Position numbers and translations under genes: made by a program
Origin: Acidobacteriota bacterium
Lineage (GTDB): Bacteria > Acidobacteriota > Terriglobia > Acidiferrales > UBA7541
Length of the DNA: 33,559 bases
NCBI GenBank assembly: GCA_003223215.1
Contig: QHYH01000146.1
Coordinates: forward strand, 1 to 33,559
Direction of reading: 5' to 3'
Shown: positions 16,630 through 24,052 of the stretch, piece after piece
Numbering within the stretch: the stretch's first letter is position 1
How the letters are laid out: each line of letters opens with the position of its first letter
The notes under the pieces: generated by a model
Seen by the model: the letters and a program-made list of their open reading frames with translations, nothing else
What the model was told of the DNA's origin: nothing
The model's database searches: none

Positions 16630-17597
16630 GCGCCGGTCTCCGTGCGAATTCGCGGATCGGCCCAGTACAAAAGTAGATCGGCGAGGAAATTCCCGCCAAC
16701 CAGGAAAAGCGTGGAAAGCAGAACGCCACCGATCACCACATAAATGTCGCGCGCCAAGATGGCCTCCAGCAAGAATGGGCCGAGGCCGGGCCAGCTCATC
16801 ACCACCTCGATGAGCAACGAGCCGCTCAGCAGCGTCCCGATACTGAACCCGAACAGAGCAACGAGTGGATTCGCTGCCGCGGGAAGCGCATAGCGATAAA
16901 GCAATGTGCGCCGGGGGATGCCATGCCCTTCTGCCGCGAGGAGAAACGGAGCGAGGAGGACTTCCGCCACAGCCGCGCGCACGTGGCGCACAAGCAGGGG
17001 CAGGACGGAAAGCACGAGTGCCGCAACCGGCAGGGCCATGTGCAATAGCAGATCGCGAGTCTTCCCGAGGAAGGAAAGGTTTTCGAAATTCAGCGATACC
17101 ATGCCTCCGGTCGGGAGGCGCCCCATCTTCACCGCAATGACCAAGAGACCGAGCGCAAGGACCAAATCTGGAATAACCAGAAGGGCCGCAGTTCCCCATG
17201 AGAGCAGGCGGTCGGGTAAGCGGCCAAGATGGTCGGCGCTCCAAATGCCTAGCGGCAGAGCTATCCCCCACGCCAGCAGCATGACCGTTACGGTCAAAAG
17301 CAGAGTGTTTCGCGCGCGAACCAGGAGAAGCGGTGCCACGGGAGTGTTGTAGGCAAACGAAAAGCCCATGTCCCCGTGAGCCAGCGAAATCACCCAATGG
17401 ACATAACGGACAGGCAGCGGCCGGTCAAGTTCATATCGGGAGCGCAGCGCCACAATCGTCTCCGGCGCGATCTGCGGGTTCAGGCGCATTTCATCGAAAT
17501 AACTTCCCGGGGCAAGAACCGTAAACGCGAAGGCAAGGAGGGAAACGCCCAGGAGCAAGAAAGCAGCGTGAGCGGATCTGCGCAGCAAATAACGCAT
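16626..17597 (-). CDS. Peptide ABC transporter permease, OppB/DppB-like
   Basis: 323 residues from the ATG at 17597; a GTG directly before it (17600) overlaps the OppF stop, and a GGAG site lies 5 nt from the ATG. The start MRYLLRRSAHAAFLLLGVSLLAFAF is the typical OppB first helix, followed by a periplasmic segment with IVALRSRYELDRPLPVRYVHWV, a classic OppB motif. The membrane domain carries the EAA-type loop (EGHGIPRRTLLYRYALPAAANPLVALFG) and the closing SWPGLGPFLLEAILARDIYVVIGG. About six transmembrane helices are predicted. It pairs with OppC. Genes on both sides overlap it by 1 to 4 nt, so the set is one transcription unit. Confidence 0.95.
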   Translation of the reverse strand: MRYLLRRSAHAAFLLLGVSLLAFAFTVLAPGSYFDEMRLNPQIAPETIVALRSRYELDRPLPVRYVHWVISLAHGDMGFSFAYNTPVAPLLLVRARNTLLLTVTVMLLAWGIALPLGIWSADHLGRLPDRLLSWGTAALLVIPDLVLALGLLVIAVKMGRLPTGGMVSLNFENLSFLGKTRDLLLHMALPVAALVLSVLPLLVRHVRAAVAEVLLAPFLLAAEGHGIPRRTLLYRYALPAAANPLVALFGFSIGTLLSGSLLIEVVMSWPGLGPFLLEAILARDIYVVIGGVLLSTLFLVGGNFLADLLLYWADPRIRTETGA

Positions 17598-18430
17598 CAC
17601 GACTCCGCCAACGGGGGCCGCGACAAGTCCAGACGAGGGACGGCCGCCAAAAGCTCACGGGTGATCCTGTTTTCGGGGTGCGTCAGGATTTCTTCCGGCG
17701 CCCCCTGTTCCACAATCTGCCCGCGGCTCATCACCGCGATCTCATCCGCCAGATGCGCAGCCATCGCCAAGTCGTGGGAGATAAAAAGATAAGTCATCCC
17801 TAGCGAGGCTTGCAGCTCCATCAGAAGATTCGCGATTTGCGCCTGCACGGAACAATCGAGGGCCGACAGGGCTTCGTCGAGAATCAGCAGCTTTGGCCGG
17901 AGACCTAATGCCCTGGCAATTCCAAGCCGCTGCCGCTGCCCACCACTTAACTCCGAAGGGAGTTTCTCTCCCAGGTGGGAGGATAGACCAACTTGCTCTA
18001 ATAAGGCCTGGGCGCGTGGGTGCATTTCGTCACGGCTGAGATTCCCTTGGAGAACGAGAGGCTCGGTCAGAATCTCGAGCACGCTCCATCTTGGGTTGAA
18101 GGAGTTCGCCGGATCCTGAAAGATCAGCTGGATTTGCCGGCGGATAACTCTACGGTCTTTTTCCTTGAGTCCGCTGAGGCTGGTTTCTTCAAACCACAGG
18201 TTTCCTGACGTAGGCTTCTCGAAGCAGGCAAGGCAGAAGGCCAGCGTGCTCTTTCCGGAGCCCGACTCACCCACAATGGCAAGCGTGGTTCCTCGAAAAA
18301 TCGAAAAAGAAACACCATCGAGCGCCCGCACCTCTTCGACTGATCCGACGAGCTTTCTTTTCGAATAATGCTTCACCAGGTTTTCCACTCGAACGAGCGG
18401 CTCGCTCGTTTCATGGCTTTCCGCTGTCAT
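17597..18430 (-). CDS. Peptide ABC transporter ATP-binding protein, OppF/DppF-like
   Basis: 277 residues from the ATG at 18430; a GTG directly before it gives one more residue. An AAGG site lies 6 nt upstream of the ATG. ATPase motifs are all present: Walker A GESGSGKST (about residues 53-61), Q-loop LIFQDPANSFNPRW, signature LSGGQRQRLGIARAL, Walker B LLILDEALSALD and H-loop FISHD. The QDP...NPR stretch and the C-terminal ENRITRELLAAVPRL extension mark the oligopeptide/dipeptide branch. The usual cysteine-rich OppF C-terminal tail is missing. It powers the OppBC channel with OppD. It overlaps OppD and OppB by a few bases at each end. Confidence 0.94.
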   Translation of the reverse strand: MTAESHETSEPLVRVENLVKHYSKRKLVGSVEEVRALDGVSFSIFRGTTLAIVGESGSGKSTLAFCLACFEKPTSGNLWFEETSLSGLKEKDRRVIRRQIQLIFQDPANSFNPRWSVLEILTEPLVLQGNLSRDEMHPRAQALLEQVGLSSHLGEKLPSELSGGQRQRLGIARALGLRPKLLILDEALSALDCSVQAQIANLLMELQASLGMTYLFISHDLAMAAHLADEIAVMSRGQIVEQGAPEEILTHPENRITRELLAAVPRLDLSRPPLAES

Positions 18431-19419
18431 CACTGGCCTTCATACCGGAAGCAAGAAACGGTGTGCGTTTCGCTCAAGTTTACCAATCCCGGCTCGCGTG
18501 ATTTGCAAATGTCCATCCGCTCGGGGCATCTGGGCTCGAAGGGACACCCTTCTCGAGGCACGGAAGATGAGAATGAATCACCGGAAATTGCGGGCAACTT
18601 TTTTTTGCCCGCTTGGCGCGGCGCGCTCGCAAGGGGTGGAATCGACTGGAAAAGCGACCGCGTGTAAGGATGCTTGGGCGAAGCCAATACTCCCTGGGCC
18701 GGCCCCAGTTCGATCACTCGTCCGGCGTATAAGACCAAAATACGATCGGCAAAACCCGCGAGCAGCGCCGGATTGTGAGTAATGAACATCATCGTGAGGC
18801 TCAGGCTTTTCCGCAGAGCGCGAAATACCCCCAGGATTTCCATCTGTGTCGTGGGATCGAGCGATGCCGTGGGTTCATCGGCAATGATGACCGACGGCCC
18901 ACAGGCAATGGCCTGCGCGATGAGCACGCGCTGGCGCTGACCTCCGCTAAGCTGATGAGGATGAGAGCGGCGAATGCGCTCCGCTTCCTCCGCAAAAAAC
19001 AGTTGCTCGAGGACTTCGCGTGTCCGCTGATCGAACCCTCGCCGCCCCTTCGTCCCATGCGCGGCTAATACGTGGCGAATCTGCCGGCCCGCTCGCATCG
19101 TCGGGTGAAGCGCAACCGACGGCTCCTGGAAAATCAAAGAAATACGGTTCCCCCGGATTTTTTGAAGCTCGCCGGGTTTGGCCTGAAGAAGATCCTGGCC
19201 CTCAAATAACACCGTCCCGGACACGGTGAGGGCATTGGCACAGAAGAGCCCCAAGAGCGACGTTGCAAGGGTGCTCTTGCCCGAGCCGGATTCTCCGAGA
19301 ACGCCCAAGACCTCGCCGGACTCTAGAGAAAAACTCACGCCGTCGAGCGCCCGGAAAGCAGGGCCCCCGCGCGAGCGATAGGTAACCCGGAGATCGCGAA
19401 CCTCCAGAATGGACGCCAT
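18430..19419 (-). CDS. Peptide ABC transporter ATP-binding protein, OppD/DppD-like
   Basis: About 329 residues from the ATG at 19419, where the conserved ASILEVRDLRVTYRS begins. In-frame ATGs at 19428 and 19578 are alternatives; the latter has an AAGG site and would add 53 poorly conserved-looking residues. Motifs: Walker A GESGSGKST, Q-loop IFQEPSVALHPTMR, signature LSGGQRQRVLIAQAI, Walker B VIIADEPTASLD, H-loop FITHN. The C-terminus has the oligopeptide/dipeptide extension HPYTRSLFQSIPPL followed by CPFEPRCPERMDIC, the cysteine cluster typical of this branch (a 4Fe-4S cluster in some Dpp ATPases). It is the first gene of the minus-strand importer/sigma/CHAT operon. Confidence 0.93.
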   Translation of the reverse strand: MASILEVRDLRVTYRSRGGPAFRALDGVSFSLESGEVLGVLGESGSGKSTLATSLLGLFCANALTVSGTVLFEGQDLLQAKPGELQKIRGNRISLIFQEPSVALHPTMRAGRQIRHVLAAHGTKGRRGFDQRTREVLEQLFFAEEAERIRRSHPHQLSGGQRQRVLIAQAIACGPSVIIADEPTASLDPTTQMEILGVFRALRKSLSLTMMFITHNPALLAGFADRILVLYAGRVIELGPAQGVLASPKHPYTRSLFQSIPPLASAPRQAGKKKLPAISGDSFSSSVPREGCPFEPRCPERMDICKSREPGLVNLSETHTVSCFRYEGQ

Positions 19420-19653
19420 GCACGGCATGTTGAAGCAGGAAGGCGGAGTGAACAAGGCAAACCTGATGGGCAGCGAACCAAAGTTGACATCCTCCGCGCC
19501 CTTAGAAAAGGGCGAGGATTCCGACGAGCCGGTCTGGTTGGTTTTAACCAGAGCGCTTTCGGCCGGTTCCTGTTTCATCGATCGGCCTTACTGCGCCGCA
19601 TCTCCGCAGGCTTCACATCGGGCCTGCCCGGCCCTAGGTCTTGCGACAAAAGA

Positions 19654-19659
19654 AATATA
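19654..19659 (-). promoter_or_regulatory. Possible -10 box of the Opp operon
   Basis: TATATT on the minus strand, giving a start near 19647 and a leader of about 70 nt to the upstream OppD ATG. No good -35 hexamer is visible 16-18 nt upstream, consistent with an activator-dependent promoter or a non-housekeeping sigma factor. Weak, motif-only evidence. Confidence 0.25.
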
Positions 19660-19684
19660 CACCAAAGACCTGCGCCTTGTATCC

Positions 19685-19700
19685 CCGTTCTCAAGAACGG
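19685..19700. promoter_or_regulatory. Operator-like dyad upstream of the Opp operon
   Basis: A perfect 7-bp inverted repeat with a 2-nt centre (CCGTTCT, CA, AGAACGG). It lies about 40-50 nt before the predicted Opp transcription start, where activators bind. The right arm AAGAACGG is repeated one base later (19702-19709), where the dispersed 27-bp repeat begins. No matching regulator is encoded next to it. Confidence 0.35.
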
Positions 19701-19701
19701 T

Positions 19702-19728
19702 AAGAACGGACCCTTACGGCGCATCTGG
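19702..19728. repeat. Dispersed 27-bp repeat, copy 2
   Basis: Matches 4153-4179 at 26 of 27 positions on the same strand, 15.5 kb away. Here it directly follows the CCGTTCT dyad and lies between the divergent operons. It may be a short interspersed element or a binding site; flanks do not match. Confidence 0.6.
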
Positions 19729-20119
19729 CAATCCGCCAGGGACATCGCCCGGGATTACGGGCTTTCTTTCGTTACTTTCAGATAATCAGGTAAACAGGGG
19801 AGCCGAAATTCGGGTTTCTGCCCGAGTACTGGCATAACCACGTTCCGTCCCTTAGGTTTTGCATGGAAGGCTGAGTACCCCGGGAAAGCCGCTAAAAATG
19901 AGCAAATGGGCTCTACTGTCTCAAGATGAGATGAAAAACAGGTCCTACCAACACGTGGTTGGCTCAGACCTAAAATTAGGGTCTTTACCTGAGGCGCTTT
20001 CAGGCGTTTACTTGCTTGAGGCGGCAGGTTTCAACGTGGTATCTGACCTACCGGTTTCGATAGCAGCTGGGGTGTGAGCTGCCAATCCCTGTGCGGTTTC
20101 AGACGAGGAGAGCAATGTT

Positions 20120-20974
20120 ATGGCCAAGCGAGATGAATCGTCAGAGCTGCTTCGCGAACTGGTGGCACACCTCCGCCAGAACAGAACGCAGCTCCGCGAA
20201 GAGTGGGTTGGCCGCATTTCTGAAACCCGGCTGCTGACGGCTATGACCAAGGAAGAAATCTTCGCCGAAGCCACGTCGGTGTACGACAGCTACGTCGAGG
20301 CTCTCGAGACGGAAACCTTCGAAGCGCTGCAGGCTTACGCAAGAAATCTTTCCGAGCGCATCATTCCGCGCGGCGTCGAAACGCATGAAGTTGTCGGTAT
20401 TGTTCTCCTCCTCCGCGACGTGCTGGCGCGCTCTCTTTTCGCAAAGTATCAGACCGATTTCAAGAAGCTGAACCGCATCTTGGACGCCTACGAACCGGCG
20501 GCCAACCGCATCGCCAACACCGTGGCCGTCGGTTTCGTCCAGGAACGCGAGCGCGTCATCCGTCAGCAGCAGGAAGCCATCCGGGAACTGTCGACTCCGG
20601 TTCTGCAGGTTCGCGAACGCCTGTTGATTCTCCCGATCATCGGGGTGATCGACCCGCAGCGGGCGCGACAATTGACCGAACAGCTGCTGCGCGGAATCCG
20701 CACCAACCGCGCAAAAGTAGTGGTCATCGACATCACGGGCGTCGCGGCGATGGACGTTACGGTGGCGAACCACCTGGTGCAAACCGTCGAAGCCTCGCGG
20801 TTGCTTGGCGCGACGGTCATTGTCACAGGCTTGTCTCCCGAGATTGCCCAGACGCTGGTAACCATCGGCGTAGACCTTGGCAAGATGAACACCGTCGGCG
20901 ACCTGCAGGGAGGCATCGAGCAGGCCGAGCGGCTCTTGGGATACAAAGTAATGGCGTTGGCGGAACCCAACTAG
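20120..20974 (+). CDS. rsbR: RsbR-like stressosome sensor/scaffold (STAS domain)
   Basis: 284 residues; the ATG has a GAGGAG site 9 nt upstream. The N-terminal half (about 1-150) is a helical RsbR-type sensor domain (RsbRD_N-like, LRELVAHLRQNRTQLREEWVGRI), without haem or PAS motifs I can see. The C-terminal STAS domain starts at ELSTPVLQV and includes VVIDITGVAAMDV and GLSPEIAQTLVTIGVDL. Both threonines phosphorylated by RsbT in Bacillus RsbRA are conserved: Thr159 in ELSTP and Thr206 in DITG. The protein would assemble with RsbS into the 1.8-MDa stressosome and hold RsbT. It is the first gene of the rsbR-S-T-X-like operon, 23 nt before the next gene. Confidence 0.94.
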   Translation: MAKRDESSELLRELVAHLRQNRTQLREEWVGRISETRLLTAMTKEEIFAEATSVYDSYVEALETETFEALQAYARNLSERIIPRGVETHEVVGIVLLLRDVLARSLFAKYQTDFKKLNRILDAYEPAANRIANTVAVGFVQERERVIRQQQEAIRELSTPVLQVRERLLILPIIGVIDPQRARQLTEQLLRGIRTNRAKVVVIDITGVAAMDVTVANHLVQTVEASRLLGATVIVTGLSPEIAQTLVTIGVDLGKMNTVGDLQGGIEQAERLLGYKVMALAEPN

Positions 20975-20997
20975 GAAGCCAGGGGAAAAAGGGCGAC

Positions 20998-21360
20998 GTG
21001 GAAGTTCCTATTCTCAAGCAGGGGGCGGTCCTGATCGCAACGTTTCAGGCGGCCCTGTCCGACGCAGACCTCAATCATCTGCGCAGCGCCCTAGTACAAC
21101 AAGTGGTGAGATTCCGTTCGCGTGGGGTCATCGTGGATGTGACCGCGATGGACGTCATGGATTCGTTTGCTTCACGAACACTGCGCGAGATCGCCCACAT
21201 AATCCGCCTGCGTGGTGCCGAAACCGTTATCGTGGGAATCCAGCCGGAAGTCGCATTCGCGATGGTCCAGCTCGGTTTGACTCTGGAAGGTGTCGCCACG
21301 GCCCTCGATCTGGAAGAGGGATTGGCCTATCTGAACCAGAAGTTCAAAACCATGAAGTGA
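20998..21360 (+). CDS. rsbS: RsbS-like STAS antagonist (stressosome core)
   Basis: 120 residues, GTG start at 20998 with purine-rich sequence (AGGGGAAAAAGGG) upstream. It is a stand-alone STAS domain: VPILKQGAVLIATFQAALSDADL, then GVIVDVTAMDVMDSFASRTL, and GIQPEVAFAMVQLGLTLEGV. The serine in DSFASR (Ser56) corresponds to the Ser59 that RsbT phosphorylates in Bacillus RsbS, which releases RsbT from the complex. It lies between RsbR and RsbT genes, the canonical order. Known family behaviour is scaffolding with RsbR paralogues in a truncated icosahedral particle. All residues needed for the phospho-switch appear intact. Confidence 0.95.
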   Translation: MEVPILKQGAVLIATFQAALSDADLNHLRSALVQQVVRFRSRGVIVDVTAMDVMDSFASRTLREIAHIIRLRGAETVIVGIQPEVAFAMVQLGLTLEGVATALDLEEGLAYLNQKFKTMK

Positions 21361-21372
21361 GAGTGAGCCTAA

Positions 21373-21777
21373 GTGTCCCGCGTGGAAATCAGGGTGACTA
21401 TCAGTTCTGACCAGGACATCGTCGTTGCTCGACAAAAGGGACGGTCCCTCGCTTTGGAACTCGGCTTTTCTTCGGGTGACGCCACGCTGATCGCCACTGC
21501 CATTTCAGAACTTGCGAGAAACATCGTGTCGTACGCCGGCAGCGGCCAGATCGCCTTGAAAGACCTGCAAGGTAGTACGCGTGTCGGAATCACTGTCACT
21601 GCCTCTGACACCGGCCCAGGGATTCCCAACGTAAGCCAAGCCTTGCGAGACGGCTTTTCTACCTCAGGAAGTCTAGGCCTCGGACTTCCCGGAGTGCGAC
21701 GCCTGATGGACGAGTTTGAAATTGACTCCAAGCCCGGCCAGGGGACCAGGGTGGTGGTGAAAAAATGGAGACCATAA
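21373..21777 (+). CDS. rsbT: RsbT-like serine/threonine kinase (stressosome switch)
   Basis: 134 residues, GTG start 12 nt after rsbS. A GHKL-fold kinase with the N-box ISELARNIVSYAGSG, the G1 box DTGPGIP, the DGFSTSGSLGLGLPGVRRLMDEFEI lid/G2 segment nearly identical to canonical RsbT, and the ending GTRVVVKKW. In Bacillus it phosphorylates RsbR and RsbS under stress, leaves the stressosome and activates the phosphatase RsbU through its N-terminal domain. Here no RsbU phosphatase follows; the next kinase-like gene has an RsbU-like N-terminal region and may be its target. The gene overlaps the next one by 13 nt. Confidence 0.96.
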   Translation: MSRVEIRVTISSDQDIVVARQKGRSLALELGFSSGDATLIATAISELARNIVSYAGSGQIALKDLQGSTRVGITVTASDTGPGIPNVSQALRDGFSTSGSLGLGLPGVRRLMDEFEIDSKPGQGTRVVVKKWRP

Positions 21778-22376
21778 GAAGCCCCATGGCCGAGTACGGA
21801 GTGGCCAAGTTCGTTCTTCCCGGCGAAGGCGAGTCTGGCGACCAACATTTAGTCTGTTGCAACGAAAACGGAATTTTGGTCGCGGCCATCGACGGAATCG
21901 GGCACGGAGCGGAGGCCGCCAACGCAGCCAAGGCCGCCATCACCGTTCTGAGAAACGGCGTGGGCGAACCGATTATCCCCCTGGTGGTGACCTGCCACGA
22001 AAGACTCCGGGCAACACGCGGGGTGGTCCTGAGCATTGCTTCGGTAGACGTAAGCCACGGCCTGATGACCTGGCTGGGTGTCGGAAATGTGCATGGCGTG
22101 CTGGTGCGTGCTGACAAAAAGTCGACGCAGGAAACCCTCTTGCTGCGAGGCGGCGTGATTGGCGACCACCTGCCCCAGCTGCAAGCCGCCGTGCATCCCG
22201 TAGCACAGGGGGACCTGCTCGTTTTCGCAACCGATGGGATTCGGACTGATTTCACGGGGACTCTTTCCGCGCTCGAGAATCCGCAAAGAGCCGCGGACAG
22301 AATCCTGAAGGTCTTTGGCAACCGAAGCGACGATGCTTTGGTTCTGGCTTTGCGCATTACGGGAATTCATTTATGA
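21765..22376 (+). CDS. rsbX: RsbX-like PP2C-type phosphatase (stressosome reset)
   Basis: 203 residues from the ATG at 21765, inside the 3' end of the RsbT gene; a later ATG at 21786 lacks a ribosome-binding site. It matches SpoIIE/PP2C phosphatases of the RsbX type: a single short catalytic domain with the metal-binding VAAIDGIGHGAEAANAAKAA near residues 37-56 and LLVFATDGIRTDF near 152. Its length fits RsbX (about 200) rather than RsbU. RsbX removes phosphate from RsbS and RsbR after stress and so resets the stressosome. Its stop overlaps the next start (ATGA), so the whole set is translationally coupled. Confidence 0.9.
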   Translation: METIRSPMAEYGVAKFVLPGEGESGDQHLVCCNENGILVAAIDGIGHGAEAANAAKAAITVLRNGVGEPIIPLVVTCHERLRATRGVVLSIASVDVSHGLMTWLGVGNVHGVLVRADKKSTQETLLLRGGVIGDHLPQLQAAVHPVAQGDLLVFATDGIRTDFTGTLSALENPQRAADRILKVFGNRSDDALVLALRITGIHL

Positions 22377-23335
22377 AATCAGACACGGGGCAGAAAAAAC
22401 GAGAGCAAATGGAGTTTCAGGACGAGTACGCGGAGACGTTGCGTGATTATGCAATGGGCGGAGGCGAAGCGGTGCTGGGCCGAGCTTACGAGCTGGGCCG
22501 TCGTGCGATTGCGGAACCCAAGAGCCTGCTGGAGTTGGTCTCTCTTCACCATAAGGTCCTGAAGGAATTGTTTCAGAATTCGGTCGACCGGGGATCCCCA
22601 GGACAACTCGTCCAGATAAGCTGTGATTTTTTGTCCGAGTGCGTGTCTCCTTACGAAATGGCGCAGCGCGGATTCCAGGACGCCGTTAAGGCCCTCAGAC
22701 AGCTCAACGAAACACTCGAGGAAGAGATAAAGCGCATCGCTTACTCGGTCCACGATGAGGCCGGCCAGCTGCTGGTCGCCGTCCATCTCGCTCTGGCAAA
22801 TCTGGCGCTGGAGCTGCCGCCGGGCCGGAAGGAACAGGTCAGGGAAATCGAAGGGCTGCTCAACGAGGTTGAAAAACATCTGCGCCGGTATTCGCATGAG
22901 CTTCGCCCGACGATCCTCGACGATCTGGGGTGGATTCCCGCCATCCGTTTTCTCGCTGAGGGAATCTCCAAGCGCGCGAATCTGCCCATCCACATTGAAG
23001 CAAAGTTTTCCGGGCGACTGCCGGGCACCGTCGAGACCACGCTTTATCGCGTTGTGCAAGAAGCGTTGACCAATGCCGTCAAACACGCCAAAGCCAAAAA
23101 TGTCTGGATTCGGGCGTGGCTGAAGGACCGGGTATTGCATTGCGCGATTCGCGATGATGGCGCGGGTTTTGACGCGCAGGCGGCCCAGGCTGCAACCGGT
23201 CGCAAGGGATTAGGGTTGATCGCGATGCGCGAGCGTTTAAGCGCCATTGGCGGAACCTTATGGATTGAGTCATCGCAAAGAAGTGGAACCGAACTATCAA
23301 TCAGACTTCCCATGGAGGACGATCATGTCAATTAG
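22373..23335 (+). CDS. Histidine kinase (HisKA_3 type) with RsbU-N-like sensor region
   Basis: 320 residues, no membrane helix. The N-terminal segment (about 15-85: EYAETLRDYAMGGGEAVLGRAYELGRRAIAEPKSLLELVSLHHKVL) resembles the N-terminal domain of RsbU that binds RsbT. A linker helix leads to the dimerisation/phosphoacceptor box (KRIAYSVHDEAGQLLVAVHLALANL), where the His before Asp-Glu is the phosphorylated residue of NarX/DesK-type kinases. The HATPase_c domain has the N-box EALTNAVKHAKA, G1 DDGAGFD and G2 GLGLIAMRERL. The gene overlaps the RsbX gene by 4 nt and the response regulator gene by 11 nt. The arrangement suggests RsbT released by the stressosome controls this kinase (inference). 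Confidence 0.9.
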   Translation: MKSDTGQKKREQMEFQDEYAETLRDYAMGGGEAVLGRAYELGRRAIAEPKSLLELVSLHHKVLKELFQNSVDRGSPGQLVQISCDFLSECVSPYEMAQRGFQDAVKALRQLNETLEEEIKRIAYSVHDEAGQLLVAVHLALANLALELPPGRKEQVREIEGLLNEVEKHLRRYSHELRPTILDDLGWIPAIRFLAEGISKRANLPIHIEAKFSGRLPGTVETTLYRVVQEALTNAVKHAKAKNVWIRAWLKDRVLHCAIRDDGAGFDAQAAQAATGRKGLGLIAMRERLSAIGGTLWIESSQRSGTELSIRLPMEDDHVN

Positions 23336-23957
23336 AGTAGTGCTGGCTGACGATCATGTTTTGGTGAGACAAGGCTTGAAGTCCCTTCTCGAGCGGGAAA
23401 AGCTCCAGGTAGTGGCTGAAGCATCTGATGGCCAGGAAGCGGTTCGCTACTCGGAGACCTTGCATCCCGATATCGCCGTCGTTGACATCAGCATGCCAAC
23501 GCTGAACGGCATCGACGCGGTGCGGGAGATGAGCCGGTCCTGCCCCAAGACAAAGACCATTCTCCTGACGCAACATGAAGAAGACCAGTACATTCGAGAA
23601 GCGCTCGAAGCGGGCGTGCGTGGATATGTCCTGAAGAGCCAGGCGGCGAACGACCTGGTTCACGCCATTCAACAGGTTTCGCGCGGCCAATTCTATCTAA
23701 GCCCCGGCGTTTCCAGGGCGGTTGTGGAAGCTTACCGCACCAAGTCGCAAATGCCCTCCGATCCGCTCACCGTTCGCGAACGCCAGGTGTTGCAACTCAT
23801 TGCCGAGGGAAGGTCGACCAAGGATGTCGCTTCGCTCCTGGGAATCAGCGTGAAGACCGCCGAATCACATCGCACCAGGCTCATGCAAAAACTGGATATC
23901 CATGAAACCGCAAGCCTGGTGCGGTATGCGGTTCGCCGCGGGCTAGTGCAACCCTGA
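23325..23957 (+). CDS. NarL/FixJ-type response regulator (1)
   Basis: 210 residues. The ATG at 23325 has GGAGGA 5 nt upstream and lies inside the end of the kinase gene; an in-frame start at 23247 is too far upstream. The receiver domain has the acidic pair DD (LADDH), phosphoacceptor Asp54 (VVDISMP), Thr82 in LLTQHE and Lys104 (YVLKSQ). The C-terminal LuxR-type helix-turn-helix reads LTVRERQVLQLIAEGRSTKDVASLLGISVKTAESHRTRLMQKL. It is the expected partner of the preceding kinase and the probable transcriptional output of the stressosome operon. A second regulator at 25547-26179 is about 70% identical over its full length. Confidence 0.95.
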   Translation: MSIRVVLADDHVLVRQGLKSLLEREKLQVVAEASDGQEAVRYSETLHPDIAVVDISMPTLNGIDAVREMSRSCPKTKTILLTQHEEDQYIREALEAGVRGYVLKSQAANDLVHAIQQVSRGQFYLSPGVSRAVVEAYRTKSQMPSDPLTVRERQVLQLIAEGRSTKDVASLLGISVKTAESHRTRLMQKLDIHETASLVRYAVRRGLVQP

Positions 23958-24052
23958 AATCATCAGGCAAAAAATGCCGCCGGCCTTCGCGCCCTTCAAA
24001 GTCGCCCGATCATCCGCGGTTGTAGTATGGCGAGCGACGATCCTACGCGGCA

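Larger units (their letters stand above)
19420..20119. other. Divergent control region between the Opp operon and the stressosome operon
   Basis: About 540-700 nt, depending on the OppD start. No convincing gene is present; a 72-codon frame at 19859-20077 (TTG start) lacks a clear ribosome-binding site and recognisable features. The region is rich in dyads: CCGTTCT-CA-AGAACGG (19685-19700), TTCGGG/CCCGAG (about 19809-19824), CCAAC-ACGTG-GTTGG (19948-19962) and GACCT/GGGTC followed by TTTA (19967-19985), the last a weak terminator. A 27-bp dispersed repeat lies at 19702-19728. It probably holds the promoters for both operons. Confidence 0.5.

Noticed and set aside
16630-17397. Long N-terminal extension of the OppC frame
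   Set aside because: It lies wholly within OppB, reads as Arg/Gly-rich nonsense, and a TTG with a GGAG site at the OppB stop gives a normal OppC length.
19859-20077. 72-codon plus-strand frame upstream of rsbR
   Set aside because: TTG start, no ribosome-binding site, no recognisable motif; the dyads in this stretch suggest regulatory DNA.
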